This document shows positions 51,660 to 59,895 of a stretch of 64,000 nucleotides of DNA, piece after piece. The stretch spans positions 1-64,000 of the forward strand of contig NZ_MVIJ01000024.1 of the NCBI RefSeq assembly GCF_002086735.1, given 5' to 3'. Position 1 is the stretch's first letter, and every line of letters begins with the position of its first letter. The stretch is from Mycobacterium scrofulaceum (lineage in GTDB: Bacteria; Actinomycetota; Actinomycetes; Mycobacteriales; Mycobacteriaceae). The position numbers were made by a program, and so were the translations under genes. Below the pieces are notes generated by a model. That model was not told the origin of the DNA and made no database searches. It worked only from the letters and a program-made list of their open reading frames with translations.

Positions 51660-52568
51660 TCAGCTTCGCAGCGCCTGCTGCCATGACAGGATGCGTTCGG
51701 CAAGTTCGGGGCCAGAGTCTTCCTGGATGAAGTGGCTGGCGTGGATGCGGGCGTGCGGCTGGCCCGCGGCGCCGGGAACGTGCTTGATCAGGGGACGATC
51801 CGCCTGCCCGAGGATGGGGTCGCGGGCCCCGAAGATCGCCAGGAAGGGCTTTTCCCATTGGCCCAGAGCCTTCCATGCGGCCCGGTTGGCGGGGACCGCC
51901 GGATCTTCCGGCGAGGTCGGCACCAGTTGCGGGAAGGCGCGGGCCCCGGCCTGATACGTCTTGTCGGGAAACGGTGCGTCGTACCCCGCCCGCACCCTGG
52001 CGGAGACGCGGCGGACCGTTCCCACGGAGACGATGCGGCCGGAGGGCAGCACGGGGGAGTAGCGCGCGAACGCCCGCCACGCGTAGAAGGCCGGCGGGGT
52101 GCGCCGCTCCGCGGTGGGCAGGAAACCGTTCGCCACCACCAGCCGCGCGATGCGGTCCCCCTGCTCGGCGGCGATGCGAAGCCCGATCAGCGAACCCCAG
52201 TCCTGGACGAACAGCGTCACGTCCTTGAGGTTCAGGCGCTCGAACCAGGAGGTCACCCAGTCGACGTGGCGCTGATAGGTGTAATCCTCCATCCGGCTGG
52301 GCTTGTCCGAGCGGCCGAAGCCGATCAGGTCGGGCGCGAGCACGCGGTTCCCGGCGTCGGCCAGCGGCTGGATCATCGTCCGGTAGAGGTAGCTCCACGT
52401 GGGCTCCCCGTGCAGGAGCACGATCGGCGGCCCGTCGGCCGGGCCCTCGTCGAGAAAGTGCATGCGGAGCCGCTGGGTGTCGCTTGCCGCGACGTCGAGG
52501 TAGTTCGCTACGAACGGATATCCCTCCAGGTTTTCGAATCGGGAATCCGGGGTTCGTAGCACATGCAT
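51660..52568 (-). CDS. dhmA: Haloalkane dehalogenase
   Basis: A 302-residue alpha/beta hydrolase that by memory closely matches DhmA of M. avium and Rv2296 of M. tuberculosis. It opens MHVLRTPDSRFENLEGYPFV. The nucleophile is Asp123 with Trp124 (FVQDWGSLIG), which together hold the halide; the oxyanion motif is HGEPTWSY. The general acid-base His lies in ASHFIQEDSG, and the charge-relay Asp in FGARDPILG, placing it in subfamily I. It hydrolyses carbon-halogen bonds in short haloalkanes, though the natural substrate in mycobacteria is unknown. The ATG has GGAGGAGCTGAAT in front. Confidence 0.93.
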   Translation of the reverse strand: MHVLRTPDSRFENLEGYPFVANYLDVAASDTQRLRMHFLDEGPADGPPIVLLHGEPTWSYLYRTMIQPLADAGNRVLAPDLIGFGRSDKPSRMEDYTYQRHVDWVTSWFERLNLKDVTLFVQDWGSLIGLRIAAEQGDRIARLVVANGFLPTAERRTPPAFYAWRAFARYSPVLPSGRIVSVGTVRRVSARVRAGYDAPFPDKTYQAGARAFPQLVPTSPEDPAVPANRAAWKALGQWEKPFLAIFGARDPILGQADRPLIKHVPGAAGQPHARIHASHFIQEDSGPELAERILSWQQALRS

Positions 52569-52682
52569 ATTCAGCTCCTCCGATAGGCGGGCGCGTCTGC
52601 TAGCCTCTCGCGACAACGCGTGTTCGTCTAGGGGGAGATTTCCCTGGGCCAGACGTCGTGTGGACATTAAACTGGCTTGTTC

Positions 52683-53411
52683 ATGGCGATTCGGCGCGCG
52701 GTCCTGGTCATTGCCGACATCAGCGGCTACACGCACTACATGCAATGGAACCGCACCCACTTGGCCCACGCCCAATTGACGGTGGCGGGGCTGCTGGAGT
52801 CGGTGATCGACTCCGGCAGAGGTCTGAAGCTGGCCAAGCTGGTGGGCGACGCCGCGTTCTTCTGGGCGCCCGACGGCGACGCCAAAGTGCTCGTGTGCGA
52901 CCGGCTGTCCCGGATGCGCGAGGCATTCATCGCGCGGCGGGAGCGCTTCAAGAAGGACCTCGCGTGCGAGTGCGCGAGTTGCGCACAGCTGGACAACCTG
53001 TCCCTGAAGTTCGTCGTGCACCAGGGAGAGGTGGCGGAGCAACGGGTGAAGCGCCACGTCGAGCTCGCCGGCTACGACGTCATCCTGGTGCACCGGATGC
53101 TGAAAAACACGGTGCCCGTGGTCGAATACGTCCTGATGACCGATCCCGTCGCGGCGTGCCTCGACGAGCCGGTGCGCACGCTGTGCAAACCGCTCATGCA
53201 CGTCTTCGACGACATCGGGGAGACGTCGACGCACTACCTCGACCTCGCGGCGGGGCAGGTCTCCGTGGGGCCGCCCGAGTCCAGCTTCCTTCGCCGGCTC
53301 GGGGCGACGGTCAAGCTGGAGCTGAGCTCGCTGCCGTTCATGCTGGGGTTCAAGGAGCCCGCCGAGGGCTTCCGTAACCTGGGCCGCGGCGCCGAGGAGA
53401 TCCCCGCCTAG
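52683..53411 (+). CDS. DUF2652 protein (class III cyclase-like fold)
   Basis: A 242-residue soluble protein with the DUF2652 signature: VLVIADISGYTHYMQWNRTH near the start and KLVGDAAFFWAP near 55. These two aspartate blocks align with the metal sites of class III nucleotidyl cyclases, but the later catalytic Asn/Arg motif is not visible, so cyclase activity is doubtful. A C-x-x-C-x(n) pair (LACECASCAQLD) in the middle could bind metal. M. tuberculosis has a similar gene next to the dehalogenase (Rv2295, from memory). It is divergent from dhmA and convergent with the C-S lyase gene. Confidence 0.72.
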   Translation: MAIRRAVLVIADISGYTHYMQWNRTHLAHAQLTVAGLLESVIDSGRGLKLAKLVGDAAFFWAPDGDAKVLVCDRLSRMREAFIARRERFKKDLACECASCAQLDNLSLKFVVHQGEVAEQRVKRHVELAGYDVILVHRMLKNTVPVVEYVLMTDPVAACLDEPVRTLCKPLMHVFDDIGETSTHYLDLAAGQVSVGPPESSFLRRLGATVKLELSSLPFMLGFKEPAEGFRNLGRGAEEIPA

Positions 53412-53417
53412 CGCTAG

Positions 53418-54620
53418 CTAGCGCGTGTTGTCCGCGAGGGCGCGGCCCATCCGGGACACGGCCTCGGTGAGAATGGCCCGCGAGGTCGCGAAGTTCAGCC
53501 GGACGTGCCCCTCGCCACCGGTTCCGAAAACGTGACCCGAACTGAGCGCGACCCGCGCGTGGTCGAGGAACCACAGGGCGGGCCCGGACAGGTCGGAGAC
53601 TACCGCGAGGCCCGCGGCGGCCTCCTCTCCCAGGCCTAGCGCCCGGCAATCGAGCCACCCGAGGTAAGTCCCCTGCGGCCGTTGGTATTTCACGCCCGGC
53701 AGATGCTCGGCGATCAGATCGCCGAGCAGTGTCCGGTTTTCATCCAGGCCTTGCAGGAGGGCGTCGAGCCAGGCGCCCCCGGTGCGGAAGGCCTCGGCGT
53801 GGGCGATGACGCCGAGGTGGCTCGGCCCGTGGCTGACCTCCTCCGGCATGCCGTGCAGGTCCGCGGCCGCCTCCGCGCCGGCGATCGCCAGGGCCGCCTT
53901 GAGCCCGGACAGGTTCCAGGCCTTCGACGCGGACGTCAGGGCGAAGGCGTTCTCCGCGCCGGGCACGGTCAGGAACGGGGTGAAACGCGCGCCCGGCAAG
54001 ACGACGGGCGCGTGGATTTCGTCCGACACCACCCGGACGCCCGACCGGCGGGCGAGCTCGGCGACGCCGCGCAATTCCTCGGCGGTGTGCACCGACCCCG
54101 TCGGGTTGTGCGGATTGCACAACAGGTACGCGACCTTGCCGCCCCCGGCGGCCGCACGCGCGAACGCTTCCGCCAAGGCGCCCAGATCGATTCGGCCCTC
54201 GGTGTCCAGCGGGGCCTCGACGATCCGGCGGCCGTCGTGTGTGACAAAGGCGTAGAACGGGGCGTACACGGGCGGGTTGACGACGACCGCGTCGCCGCGG
54301 TCGGTGACCAGACGTAACAGCTCGACGGCGCCGAGCATGACGTCGGGAACGATCGCCGTCCGGCCGACCGGCAGGTCATGCCATTGCCAACGCTGCGCGG
54401 CGAACTCGCCGACCGCCTCGGCGAACGCGGTGCCGCACGGGTATCCGGTGTCACCGAGGTCGATGGCGCGGCGGAGCGCGTCGGCCACCGTGGGCGCCAG
54501 CGGGACGTCCATCTCCGCGACCCACAGCGGCAAGACGTCGGCCGGATGCGCGCGCCACTTCATGCTGGTGCGCAGCCGCAATTGCTGCAGCGTGAGTTCC
54601 TCGAGTGGGTTAACCGTCAC
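53418..54620 (-). CDS. MalY/PatB-type PLP-dependent C-S lyase (aminotransferase fold)
   Basis: A 400-residue fold-type I PLP enzyme of the MalY/PatB family. It opens MKWRAHPADVLPLWVAEMDV, with the cystathionine beta-lyase-like LWVAEMD. Later motifs are NPPVYAPFY, YLLCNPHNPTGSVHTAEEL, RVVSDEIHAPVVLP, the PLP lysine in SASKAWNLSGLK and RLNFATSRAIL with the substrate-binding Arg. Family members cleave C-S bonds of cystathionine or cysteine conjugates. It appears homologous to Rv2294 and lies close to dhmA and the DUF2652 gene, as in M. tuberculosis. GTG start. Confidence 0.87.
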   Translation of the reverse strand: MTVNPLEELTLQQLRLRTSMKWRAHPADVLPLWVAEMDVPLAPTVADALRRAIDLGDTGYPCGTAFAEAVGEFAAQRWQWHDLPVGRTAIVPDVMLGAVELLRLVTDRGDAVVVNPPVYAPFYAFVTHDGRRIVEAPLDTEGRIDLGALAEAFARAAAGGGKVAYLLCNPHNPTGSVHTAEELRGVAELARRSGVRVVSDEIHAPVVLPGARFTPFLTVPGAENAFALTSASKAWNLSGLKAALAIAGAEAAADLHGMPEEVSHGPSHLGVIAHAEAFRTGGAWLDALLQGLDENRTLLGDLIAEHLPGVKYQRPQGTYLGWLDCRALGLGEEAAAGLAVVSDLSGPALWFLDHARVALSSGHVFGTGGEGHVRLNFATSRAILTEAVSRMGRALADNTR

Positions 54621-54629
54621 CCGGGCAGA

Positions 54630-55724
54630 TTATGCGACGAACGCGTGCCTGGGGATCGTCAGTGGCAGGTCGACGGAGCTCAGCAGCCCGGGTTCTGCCG
54701 CAACGACATACGGCACGGCGTTAACGACGCGCATCGCGGTCGCGACCATCGCGCCGGCGCCCGAGGTCATTCCGCCGACCCCGGCCTTGCGCGGATCCTT
54801 CAGCGTCGCCGCCAAGGTGCAGTCGATGTCCGGATCGCCGCTGATCATCACCCGATAGGACAGGTCCCCGATCCCGGTCGGCCAGCCCGGGGCGACGTCG
54901 TGGGCGAGCCGGGTGACGTGCTCGATGACGATCGCCTCCCGGCCGTCGACCACGCCGATCGCCCGCATGCGCAACGCCCCGCAGGTTCCGGCCTCGACGG
55001 TGCCCATGGCGACCTCGAGCGTCCGGTTGGTGACCGCGCGGTCGAAGAATTCGCGGATTTCCTGGATTTCGACGCCGAGCGCGCCGGCGACCAACCGGAG
55101 TTGGCCCTGCCATTCGCCGGCGATCGCGCCGGGGAAGCCGATCCAGGGCTGGTAGTCGAGCGGCCGGCCGAAACCCAGCGCGTCGCTCATGATGTCGGGG
55201 ACGCCGTAGTCGTCGTACAGGCCGATCTCGAACGCATGAATCTTCTCGATCGACGACGACTGGGTGGAGAGCACCAGCGGCAGGTAGTCGGCGGCGAAGC
55301 CCGGCTCGATCCCCGACGCGTACAGCGACACCTGGCCCAGCTTGGCCGCCGCGACCAGCTGGTCGCGCCACTCCGCCGGTTCGTAGGCGTGCGGGTTGAC
55401 CAGCCGGGTGGTGCTGGTCGTGACGACGTTGATGCCGGACTCGAGCAGCCTGACGTAATCCGGGATGGCCAGCGCGTCGCGCTCGGGGCCGCTGGCCGCA
55501 TAGATGACGCAGTCGGGCTTCAGCGCGATCAGTGCGTCCGCATCGGTGGTTGCCTTCAGGCCGATCGGTTCGCCGTTGGCGAGCTCGCCGGCGTCCCTGC
55601 CGTCTTTCTCCGGCGAGTGCACCCACACGCCGACCAGTTCCAGATCGGGGCGGTGCTGGATGGTCCGGATGGCGATCGACCCGATGCCGCCCGTCGCCCA
55701 CACCACCACGCGGTGAGCCGTCAT
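54630..55724 (-). CDS. Dihydrodipicolinate reductase-like NAD(P)H-dependent protein
   Basis: A 364-residue protein: the Rossmann motif VVVWATGGIGSIAIRTIQHR, the middle domain ESGINVVTTSTTRLVNPHAY and the C-terminal ASGIEPGFAADYLPLVLS. This matches the mycobacterial family annotated as dihydrodipicolinate reductase or diacylglycerol kinase-like oxidoreductases, which are longer than true DapB. The substrate is unknown; in mycobacteria such genes often neighbour cytochrome P450 and sterol or lipid-modifying genes, as here. The ATG has CCTGAGGAGGACCAAG in front. It sits 9 bp upstream of the C-S lyase gene and may be cotranscribed with it. Confidence 0.78.
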   Translation of the reverse strand: MTAHRVVVWATGGIGSIAIRTIQHRPDLELVGVWVHSPEKDGRDAGELANGEPIGLKATTDADALIALKPDCVIYAASGPERDALAIPDYVRLLESGINVVTTSTTRLVNPHAYEPAEWRDQLVAAAKLGQVSLYASGIEPGFAADYLPLVLSTQSSSIEKIHAFEIGLYDDYGVPDIMSDALGFGRPLDYQPWIGFPGAIAGEWQGQLRLVAGALGVEIQEIREFFDRAVTNRTLEVAMGTVEAGTCGALRMRAIGVVDGREAIVIEHVTRLAHDVAPGWPTGIGDLSYRVMISGDPDIDCTLAATLKDPRKAGVGGMTSGAGAMVATAMRVVNAVPYVVAAEPGLLSSVDLPLTIPRHAFVA

Positions 55725-55876
55725 CTTGGTCCTCCTCAGGTGCGGGCGCGTCGCGCTGAAAGTCACCGCGGCCGTGGCTCTTACGTCGCAAGCTAACAGC
55801 CGCTCGTCAGCGCGGTCAAGAGGTTAAGAGAGCGGACACTATCTTATCGAACAAATTTTTGGTTAGGGTGCTGCTG

Positions 55877-55978
55877 GTGTTCACCCTCAGGTTCGACATG
55901 CGCGCTCCCGGTTGGCCCGGGTCGGCCGCCGGTCTGTACGCCCACGCTGCCGCTTTACGCCGTCGACTGAACGTGTAA
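55877..55978 (+). pseudogene. Broken copy of the 5' end of the downstream LLM oxidoreductase gene
   Basis: GTG TTC ACC CTC AGG TTC GAC ATG CGC reads VFTLRFDMRAPGWPGSAAGLY and matches the start of the real gene 138 bp later, MYTLRFDMRDPEWAAPPTDLY, at about two thirds of the first 25 positions. The similarity ends after about 25 codons, and a stop follows at 55976-55978 (33 codons in all). It looks like the remnant of a tandem paralogue, most of which has been deleted. Confidence 0.7.
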
Positions 55979-56014
55979 CGTACGTCGAACGAATAGCCTG
56001 GCTAGGAGTCTGCC

Positions 56015-56989
56015 GTGTACACACTGCGCTTCGACATGCGCGATCCCGAATGGGCCGCGCCCCCAACCGATCTGTACGCCGCGGCGCCCGACATGTGCGC
56101 CTGGGCCGAGGAACACGGGGGTCTGGCCGCCGTGCTGTGTGAGCACCACGGGTCGGAGGACGGCTACCTGCCGTCACCGTTTCTGCTGGCCTCGGCGCTG
56201 GCCGCCCGAACGCAGCGCCTGGCGCTGAGCTTGATCCTGATCCTTCCGTTCTACGAAACCGTGCGCCTCGCCGAGGACATGGCGGTCCTCGACATCATCA
56301 GCAACGGGCGGGCGTCGTACATCCTGGCGCTGGGTTACCGGCCCGAGGAGTTCGAGCACTTCGGTGTGCCGATCAAGTCCCGTGGCCGCCTCTGTGACGA
56401 GAAACTCGCGCTGCTGCGGCGGCTGTTCGCCGGTGAGACCGTCGTCGAGGACGGGCGGCGGATCACCGTGACGCCGCGCCCGCTGACTCCCGGCGGGCCA
56501 GGACTGATGTGGGGCGGCGGGACGATCGCCGCGGCCCGCCGGGCCGGCCGGTACGGGCTGGGCATGCTGGGCAACGCCAACGCGCCGGGCATGCAGGAAG
56601 CCTACGAAGAGGCCTGCCGCGAGCACGGCCACCAGCCCGGGCCGACGATGTTCCCCAGCCGTGACACGCCCTCGGTGGTGTTCGTCGCCGACGACGTGGA
56701 CCGGGCGTGGAAGGAGATCGGCGAGCACCTGCTGCACGACGTGCGCGCGTACGCGGCGTGGAATCCAGGAGACGAGACAACCGCCGGCTTCTCGCATGTC
56801 AACTCCGTCGACGAGCTGCGGGAGACCGGGACGTCGCACGTGATCATCTCTGTCCCCGAAGCGGTTTCGCGGGTACGCGCCGGGCAGGTGCTCAACCTGT
56901 CGCCGCTGTGCGGCGGGCTGCCGCCCGACGTCGCGTGGCCGTACCTGCGGCGGGTGGGCGAGGTCGTGCTGCCCGAGGCGCTCGGCTGA
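56015..56989 (+). CDS. LLM class F420-dependent oxidoreductase
   Basis: A 324-residue luciferase-like barrel. Features are LYAAAPDMCAWAEEHGGLAA, SPFLLASALAARTQRLALSL, VRLAEDMAVLDIISNGRASY, GPGLMWGGGTIAAARRAGRY and a family C-terminus. GTG start after TAGGAGTCTGCC. Substrate unknown; related mycobacterial enzymes reduce or oxidise lipids or sterol intermediates with F420. The 290-bp upstream region holds the broken copy of its own 5' end and a possible TetR half-site (CACTATC at 55837-55843), so it may share a regulator with the P450 gene. Confidence 0.86.
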   Translation: MYTLRFDMRDPEWAAPPTDLYAAAPDMCAWAEEHGGLAAVLCEHHGSEDGYLPSPFLLASALAARTQRLALSLILILPFYETVRLAEDMAVLDIISNGRASYILALGYRPEEFEHFGVPIKSRGRLCDEKLALLRRLFAGETVVEDGRRITVTPRPLTPGGPGLMWGGGTIAAARRAGRYGLGMLGNANAPGMQEAYEEACREHGHQPGPTMFPSRDTPSVVFVADDVDRAWKEIGEHLLHDVRAYAAWNPGDETTAGFSHVNSVDELRETGTSHVIISVPEAVSRVRAGQVLNLSPLCGGLPPDVAWPYLRRVGEVVLPEALG

Positions 56990-56998
56990 CGGTGGTAG

Positions 56999-57784
56999 CT
57001 ACTTGGGTTGGTTCGGCACGCCCGGGAACAGTTGTTCCGTCGGCCCGGCGGTCACCCAGCCGCCGAGCTTCGTGATCAGGTGGGGCGCGAAAACCGCGCC
57101 GTAGAGCACGTTTCCGACGACGATGACCGCGAGGACGGACAGCACCGACGAGCCCAGCCGGCTCGTCGACCGGTTTTCGGCCCACATCTCGATGATGTTT
57201 CGCCCCTGCGGGTCGGTCCGGCCCAGCAGATAGGTGAAGACCATCATCTGGATGGCCATCGCGAGGGAGTCGTAGAGCGGGTATTGGTGCACCGTTCCCT
57301 CGCGGATCGCCAGGCCGGGGATCACCCGGCCGTAGTAGAACACGCCGAGCTTGGCCCCGAGGAACCCGTTGAAGAACAGCGCCCAGCAGAAGCCGACGAC
57401 GAGGCCGACCACCAAGAGCGTTGGCGGCCTGCGCCATCCGAACCGCCCGCTGAGCCATCGCCCGAGGGCCGTGCCCGTCACCGCCGGCAGCACGAAGTAG
57501 GAGATGTAGCCGACGGGAACGAACAGGGGCAGCCCGCCCCACGTCACGTTCAGCGGCCACCACGACGGCATGCGCGGGATGGCCGGCGGGAACTGCGCGT
57601 ACATCGCCCAGTCGTAGGGCGCCTCGATCCACGAGAACGACATCGCCGAGATGCACAGCAGCAACAGGGGATGCAGGCGGCGCCGGCGCACGCTCAGGTA
57701 CACGCCGAGGGCGGTGAACGTGATGCCCCCGACGAGCGCGAAGTCGCTGGCCGCCTGCATCACGGGTGTCATCTGGGAGCTCAC
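56999..57784 (-). CDS. AveC-like (spirocyclase AveC family) membrane protein
   Basis: A 261-residue membrane protein with about six hydrophobic segments (FALVGGITFTALGVYLSV, VPVGYISYFVLPAVTG, TLLVVGLVVGFCWALFFNGF, SVLSVLAVIVVGNVLYGAVF). Conserved polar motifs are SFSWIEAPYDWAMYAQFPP near 49-67 and WWPLNVTWGGLPLFVPVGY. By recollection this pattern is the spirocyclase AveC family, named for the avermectin spiroketal-forming enzyme; mycobacterial members are uncharacterised. The GTG start overlaps the small upstream gene by 4 bases. It is next to a P450 and an LLM oxidoreductase, suggesting a lipid or polyketide-like tailoring pathway. Confidence 0.68.
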   Translation of the reverse strand: MSSQMTPVMQAASDFALVGGITFTALGVYLSVRRRRLHPLLLLCISAMSFSWIEAPYDWAMYAQFPPAIPRMPSWWPLNVTWGGLPLFVPVGYISYFVLPAVTGTALGRWLSGRFGWRRPPTLLVVGLVVGFCWALFFNGFLGAKLGVFYYGRVIPGLAIREGTVHQYPLYDSLAMAIQMMVFTYLLGRTDPQGRNIIEMWAENRSTSRLGSSVLSVLAVIVVGNVLYGAVFAPHLITKLGGWVTAGPTEQLFPGVPNQPK

Positions 57785-57897
57785 CGGTCGTCTCCCGGCG
57801 TTCGGCGTGCCTGCGGGTCGAAGCGCAGCACCAGCCCGAAGATCAGGACGATCAGCCCGAACAGCGTGCCCAACATGATGACAGCACCCAAAATCAC
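57781..57897 (-). CDS. 38-residue single-span membrane protein coupled to the AveC-like gene
   Basis: A short gene starting GTG after AGGAAGGGGT and overlapping the AveC-like gene by GTGA. Its product, VILGAVIMLGTLFGLIVLIF then GLVLRFDPQARRTPGDDR, has one transmembrane helix with a short positively charged cytoplasmic tail. The ribosome site, the coupling and the hydrophobic pattern make it credible despite its size. It may be a helper or regulatory subunit of the AveC-like protein. Confidence 0.6.
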   Translation of the reverse strand: MILGAVIMLGTLFGLIVLIFGLVLRFDPQARRTPGDDR

Positions 57898-57917
57898 ACC
57901 CCTTCCTCGACTCGTTA

Positions 57918-57933
57918 GATAGTGCACACTATC
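57918..57933. promoter_or_regulatory. Palindromic operator for the adjacent TetR regulator
   Basis: GATAGTGCACACTATC is a perfect palindrome with 7-bp arms (GATAGTG/CACTATC) around CA. It sits between the divergent starts of the AveC-like operon (57897) and the TetR gene (57970), where repressor binding would block both. Half of the site, CACTATC, recurs at 55837-55843 upstream of the LLM oxidoreductase. Confidence 0.68.
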
Positions 57934-57969
57934 CTAAAGGCAGTCAACCATCGCGCGAGGAGCGAAACC

Positions 57970-58608
57970 GTGCCATCCACCAAACGCAGCACACCGGCCA
58001 CGCGCCGGCCCCGTGGCGCCCCCCGCGGACTGCTGCTCGACGCCGCGCGGGCCCGCTTCGCCCGCCAGGACTATCGCAGCACGACGACGCGTGAAATCGC
58101 CCAGGCCGCAGGTGTTACCGAGCACCTGTTGTTTCGCCACTTCGGTTCGAAGGCGGCGCTGTTTCGCGAGGCGCTGGTGTTGCCCTTCACCGATTTCGTC
58201 GACGAGTTCGGCCGGACCTGGCAGTCGGTGGTCCCCGAGGAGACCGACGAGCAGGAGCTGGCGCGACACTTCGTCGGGCAGCTCTACGACGTGTTCGTCG
58301 AACATCAGGGCTTGCTGTTGACGCTGATGGCGTCCGAGGCGTTGAGCGAGGAGGAGAAGGCCGACGCCGGCATCGCGGAGATCAGGCGGGCGATCACGAC
58401 GCTCGGCCGGATCAGCGCCGAGGGGATGCATCTGCGGGGTCTGCGATCGGAACATCCCGACCTGCCCGCTCACTCGACGGTGGCGATGATCGCCGGGATG
58501 GCCGCGCTGCGCTCCACCTACTTCGGGGGCAGGCCGCCCGCGCGAGCGGTCATCGTCGAGGAGCTCACCCAGGCCGTCCTGCACGGCTTCCTGCACCGAA
58601 ACGACTGA
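57970..58608 (+). CDS. TetR-family regulator
   Basis: A 212-residue TetR protein. The basic tail STKRSTPATRRPRG is followed by LLLDAARARFARQDYRSTTT and the helix-turn-helix TREIAQAAGVTEHLLFRHFG (about 40-59). A C-terminal ligand-binding helical domain spans 90-205. GTG start with AGGAG in front. It is 15 bp upstream of the P450 gene, so they share a transcript. The operator at 57918 lies just upstream; self-repression and control of the divergent AveC-like genes are the natural inference. Confidence 0.86.
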   Translation: MPSTKRSTPATRRPRGAPRGLLLDAARARFARQDYRSTTTREIAQAAGVTEHLLFRHFGSKAALFREALVLPFTDFVDEFGRTWQSVVPEETDEQELARHFVGQLYDVFVEHQGLLLTLMASEALSEEEKADAGIAEIRRAITTLGRISAEGMHLRGLRSEHPDLPAHSTVAMIAGMAALRSTYFGGRPPARAVIVEELTQAVLHGFLHRND

Positions 58609-58623
58609 GCGAAAGGATCTTTC

Positions 58624-59826
58624 ATGGCAGGCGCCAGCGCGATCGACTTGTACTACGACCCGTTCGATTCCGACATCGACGACAACCCCTACCCGGTGTG
58701 GAAGCGGATGCGCGACGAAGCGCCGCTGTACTACAACGAGAGATACAACTTCTATGCGCTGAGCCGGTACGAGGACGTGGCGCGTGAACTGCCGAACTGG
58801 CAGACCTACCGGTCCGGGCGCGGGACCACCGCCGACATCCTGTTCGCCAATATCGAAGTGCCGCCGGGCATTCTGCTGTTCGAGGATCCGCCGCTGCACG
58901 ACCTGCACCGCCGCCTGCTGTCGCGGGTGTTCACGCCGCGGCGCATGCTGGCCGTGGAGGACCTGGTCCGCGGATTCTGCGTCCGCGAGCTGGACCCGCT
59001 GGTCGGCGCCGGCGGCTTCGATTTCATCGCCGACCTCGGGGCGATGATGCCGATGCGGACCATCGGATACCTGTTGGGCATTCCCGAGCAGGATCAGGCC
59101 ACGATTCGCGACCGTGGCGGGGCGTACATCGAGCTGTCCGAGGAACGCGATCCCGCCGCGGTGAACGCGAAGCTGTTCGAGGACAGCATCGTGGTGTTCG
59201 CCGACTACATCGAGTGGCGGGCGGAGCACCCGTCCGACGACCTGATGACCGACCTGCTGCGGGCCGAGATCGACGAACCCGACGGGACGCGGCGGCCCTT
59301 GTCGCGGACCGAGGTGCTGGCCTACACCGCCATGATCGCCGGCGCGGGCAACGAGACGACCGCCCGGCTGATCGGCTTCATGGGCCAGCTGCTGTCGGAT
59401 CACCCGGATCAACGTCGCGAACTCGTGGCCGACCCGTCGCTGATCCCCGGGGCGGTCGAGGAGACGCTGCGCTACGAGCCGCCCTCGCCGGTGCAGGCGC
59501 GCTACGTGGCCCGCGACGCCGAACTCTACGGCCGGGTGGTGCCCGAGGGCTCATACATGTTGCTGCTCAACGGGTCCGCCAACCGGGACGATCGTCACTT
59601 CGACGATCCGGACCGCTACGACATCCACCGCCAGGGGGGCCACCTGAGCTTCGGGCAGGGCCTGCACTTCTGCCTCGGTTCGGCGCTGGCGCGGATGGAG
59701 GGCCGGGTGGCCCTCGAGGAGGTCCTCAAACGCTGGCCCGACTGGGAAGTCGACTACGCCAGCGCGCAACGGGCGCACACCGCGAGCGTGCGGGGCTGGG
59801 CGCGCCTGCCCGTCGTCACGGGCTGA
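58624..59826 (+). CDS. Cytochrome P450 (CYP)
   Basis: A 400-residue soluble P450. The I-helix oxygen-binding motif is AGAGNETTA (about 239-247), the K-helix E-T-L-R (Glu280-Arg283), and the heme-binding loop FGQGLHFCLGSALAR with the axial thiolate Cys350. All essential residues are present. Soluble mycobacterial P450s oxidise lipids, sterols or terpenes with electrons from ferredoxins; no ferredoxin gene is adjacent. It lies directly downstream of the TetR gene and across the operator from the AveC-like operon, so it may act in the same pathway. Confidence 0.92.
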   Translation: MAGASAIDLYYDPFDSDIDDNPYPVWKRMRDEAPLYYNERYNFYALSRYEDVARELPNWQTYRSGRGTTADILFANIEVPPGILLFEDPPLHDLHRRLLSRVFTPRRMLAVEDLVRGFCVRELDPLVGAGGFDFIADLGAMMPMRTIGYLLGIPEQDQATIRDRGGAYIELSEERDPAAVNAKLFEDSIVVFADYIEWRAEHPSDDLMTDLLRAEIDEPDGTRRPLSRTEVLAYTAMIAGAGNETTARLIGFMGQLLSDHPDQRRELVADPSLIPGAVEETLRYEPPSPVQARYVARDAELYGRVVPEGSYMLLLNGSANRDDRHFDDPDRYDIHRQGGHLSFGQGLHFCLGSALARMEGRVALEEVLKRWPDWEVDYASAQRAHTASVRGWARLPVVTG

Positions 59827-59895
59827 CGGGGTTCTTTCGGCGCGAGCCGCCCGCTTCACCGCCCGAGCGTGAAACTAGCTTCCCGCTCGGCGAGA

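Noticed and set aside
57934..59412. A 492-codon minus-strand frame under the TetR and P450 genes
   Set aside because: Composition is typical of a shadow frame. Both plus-strand genes have intact catalytic or DNA-binding motifs and ribosome sites.
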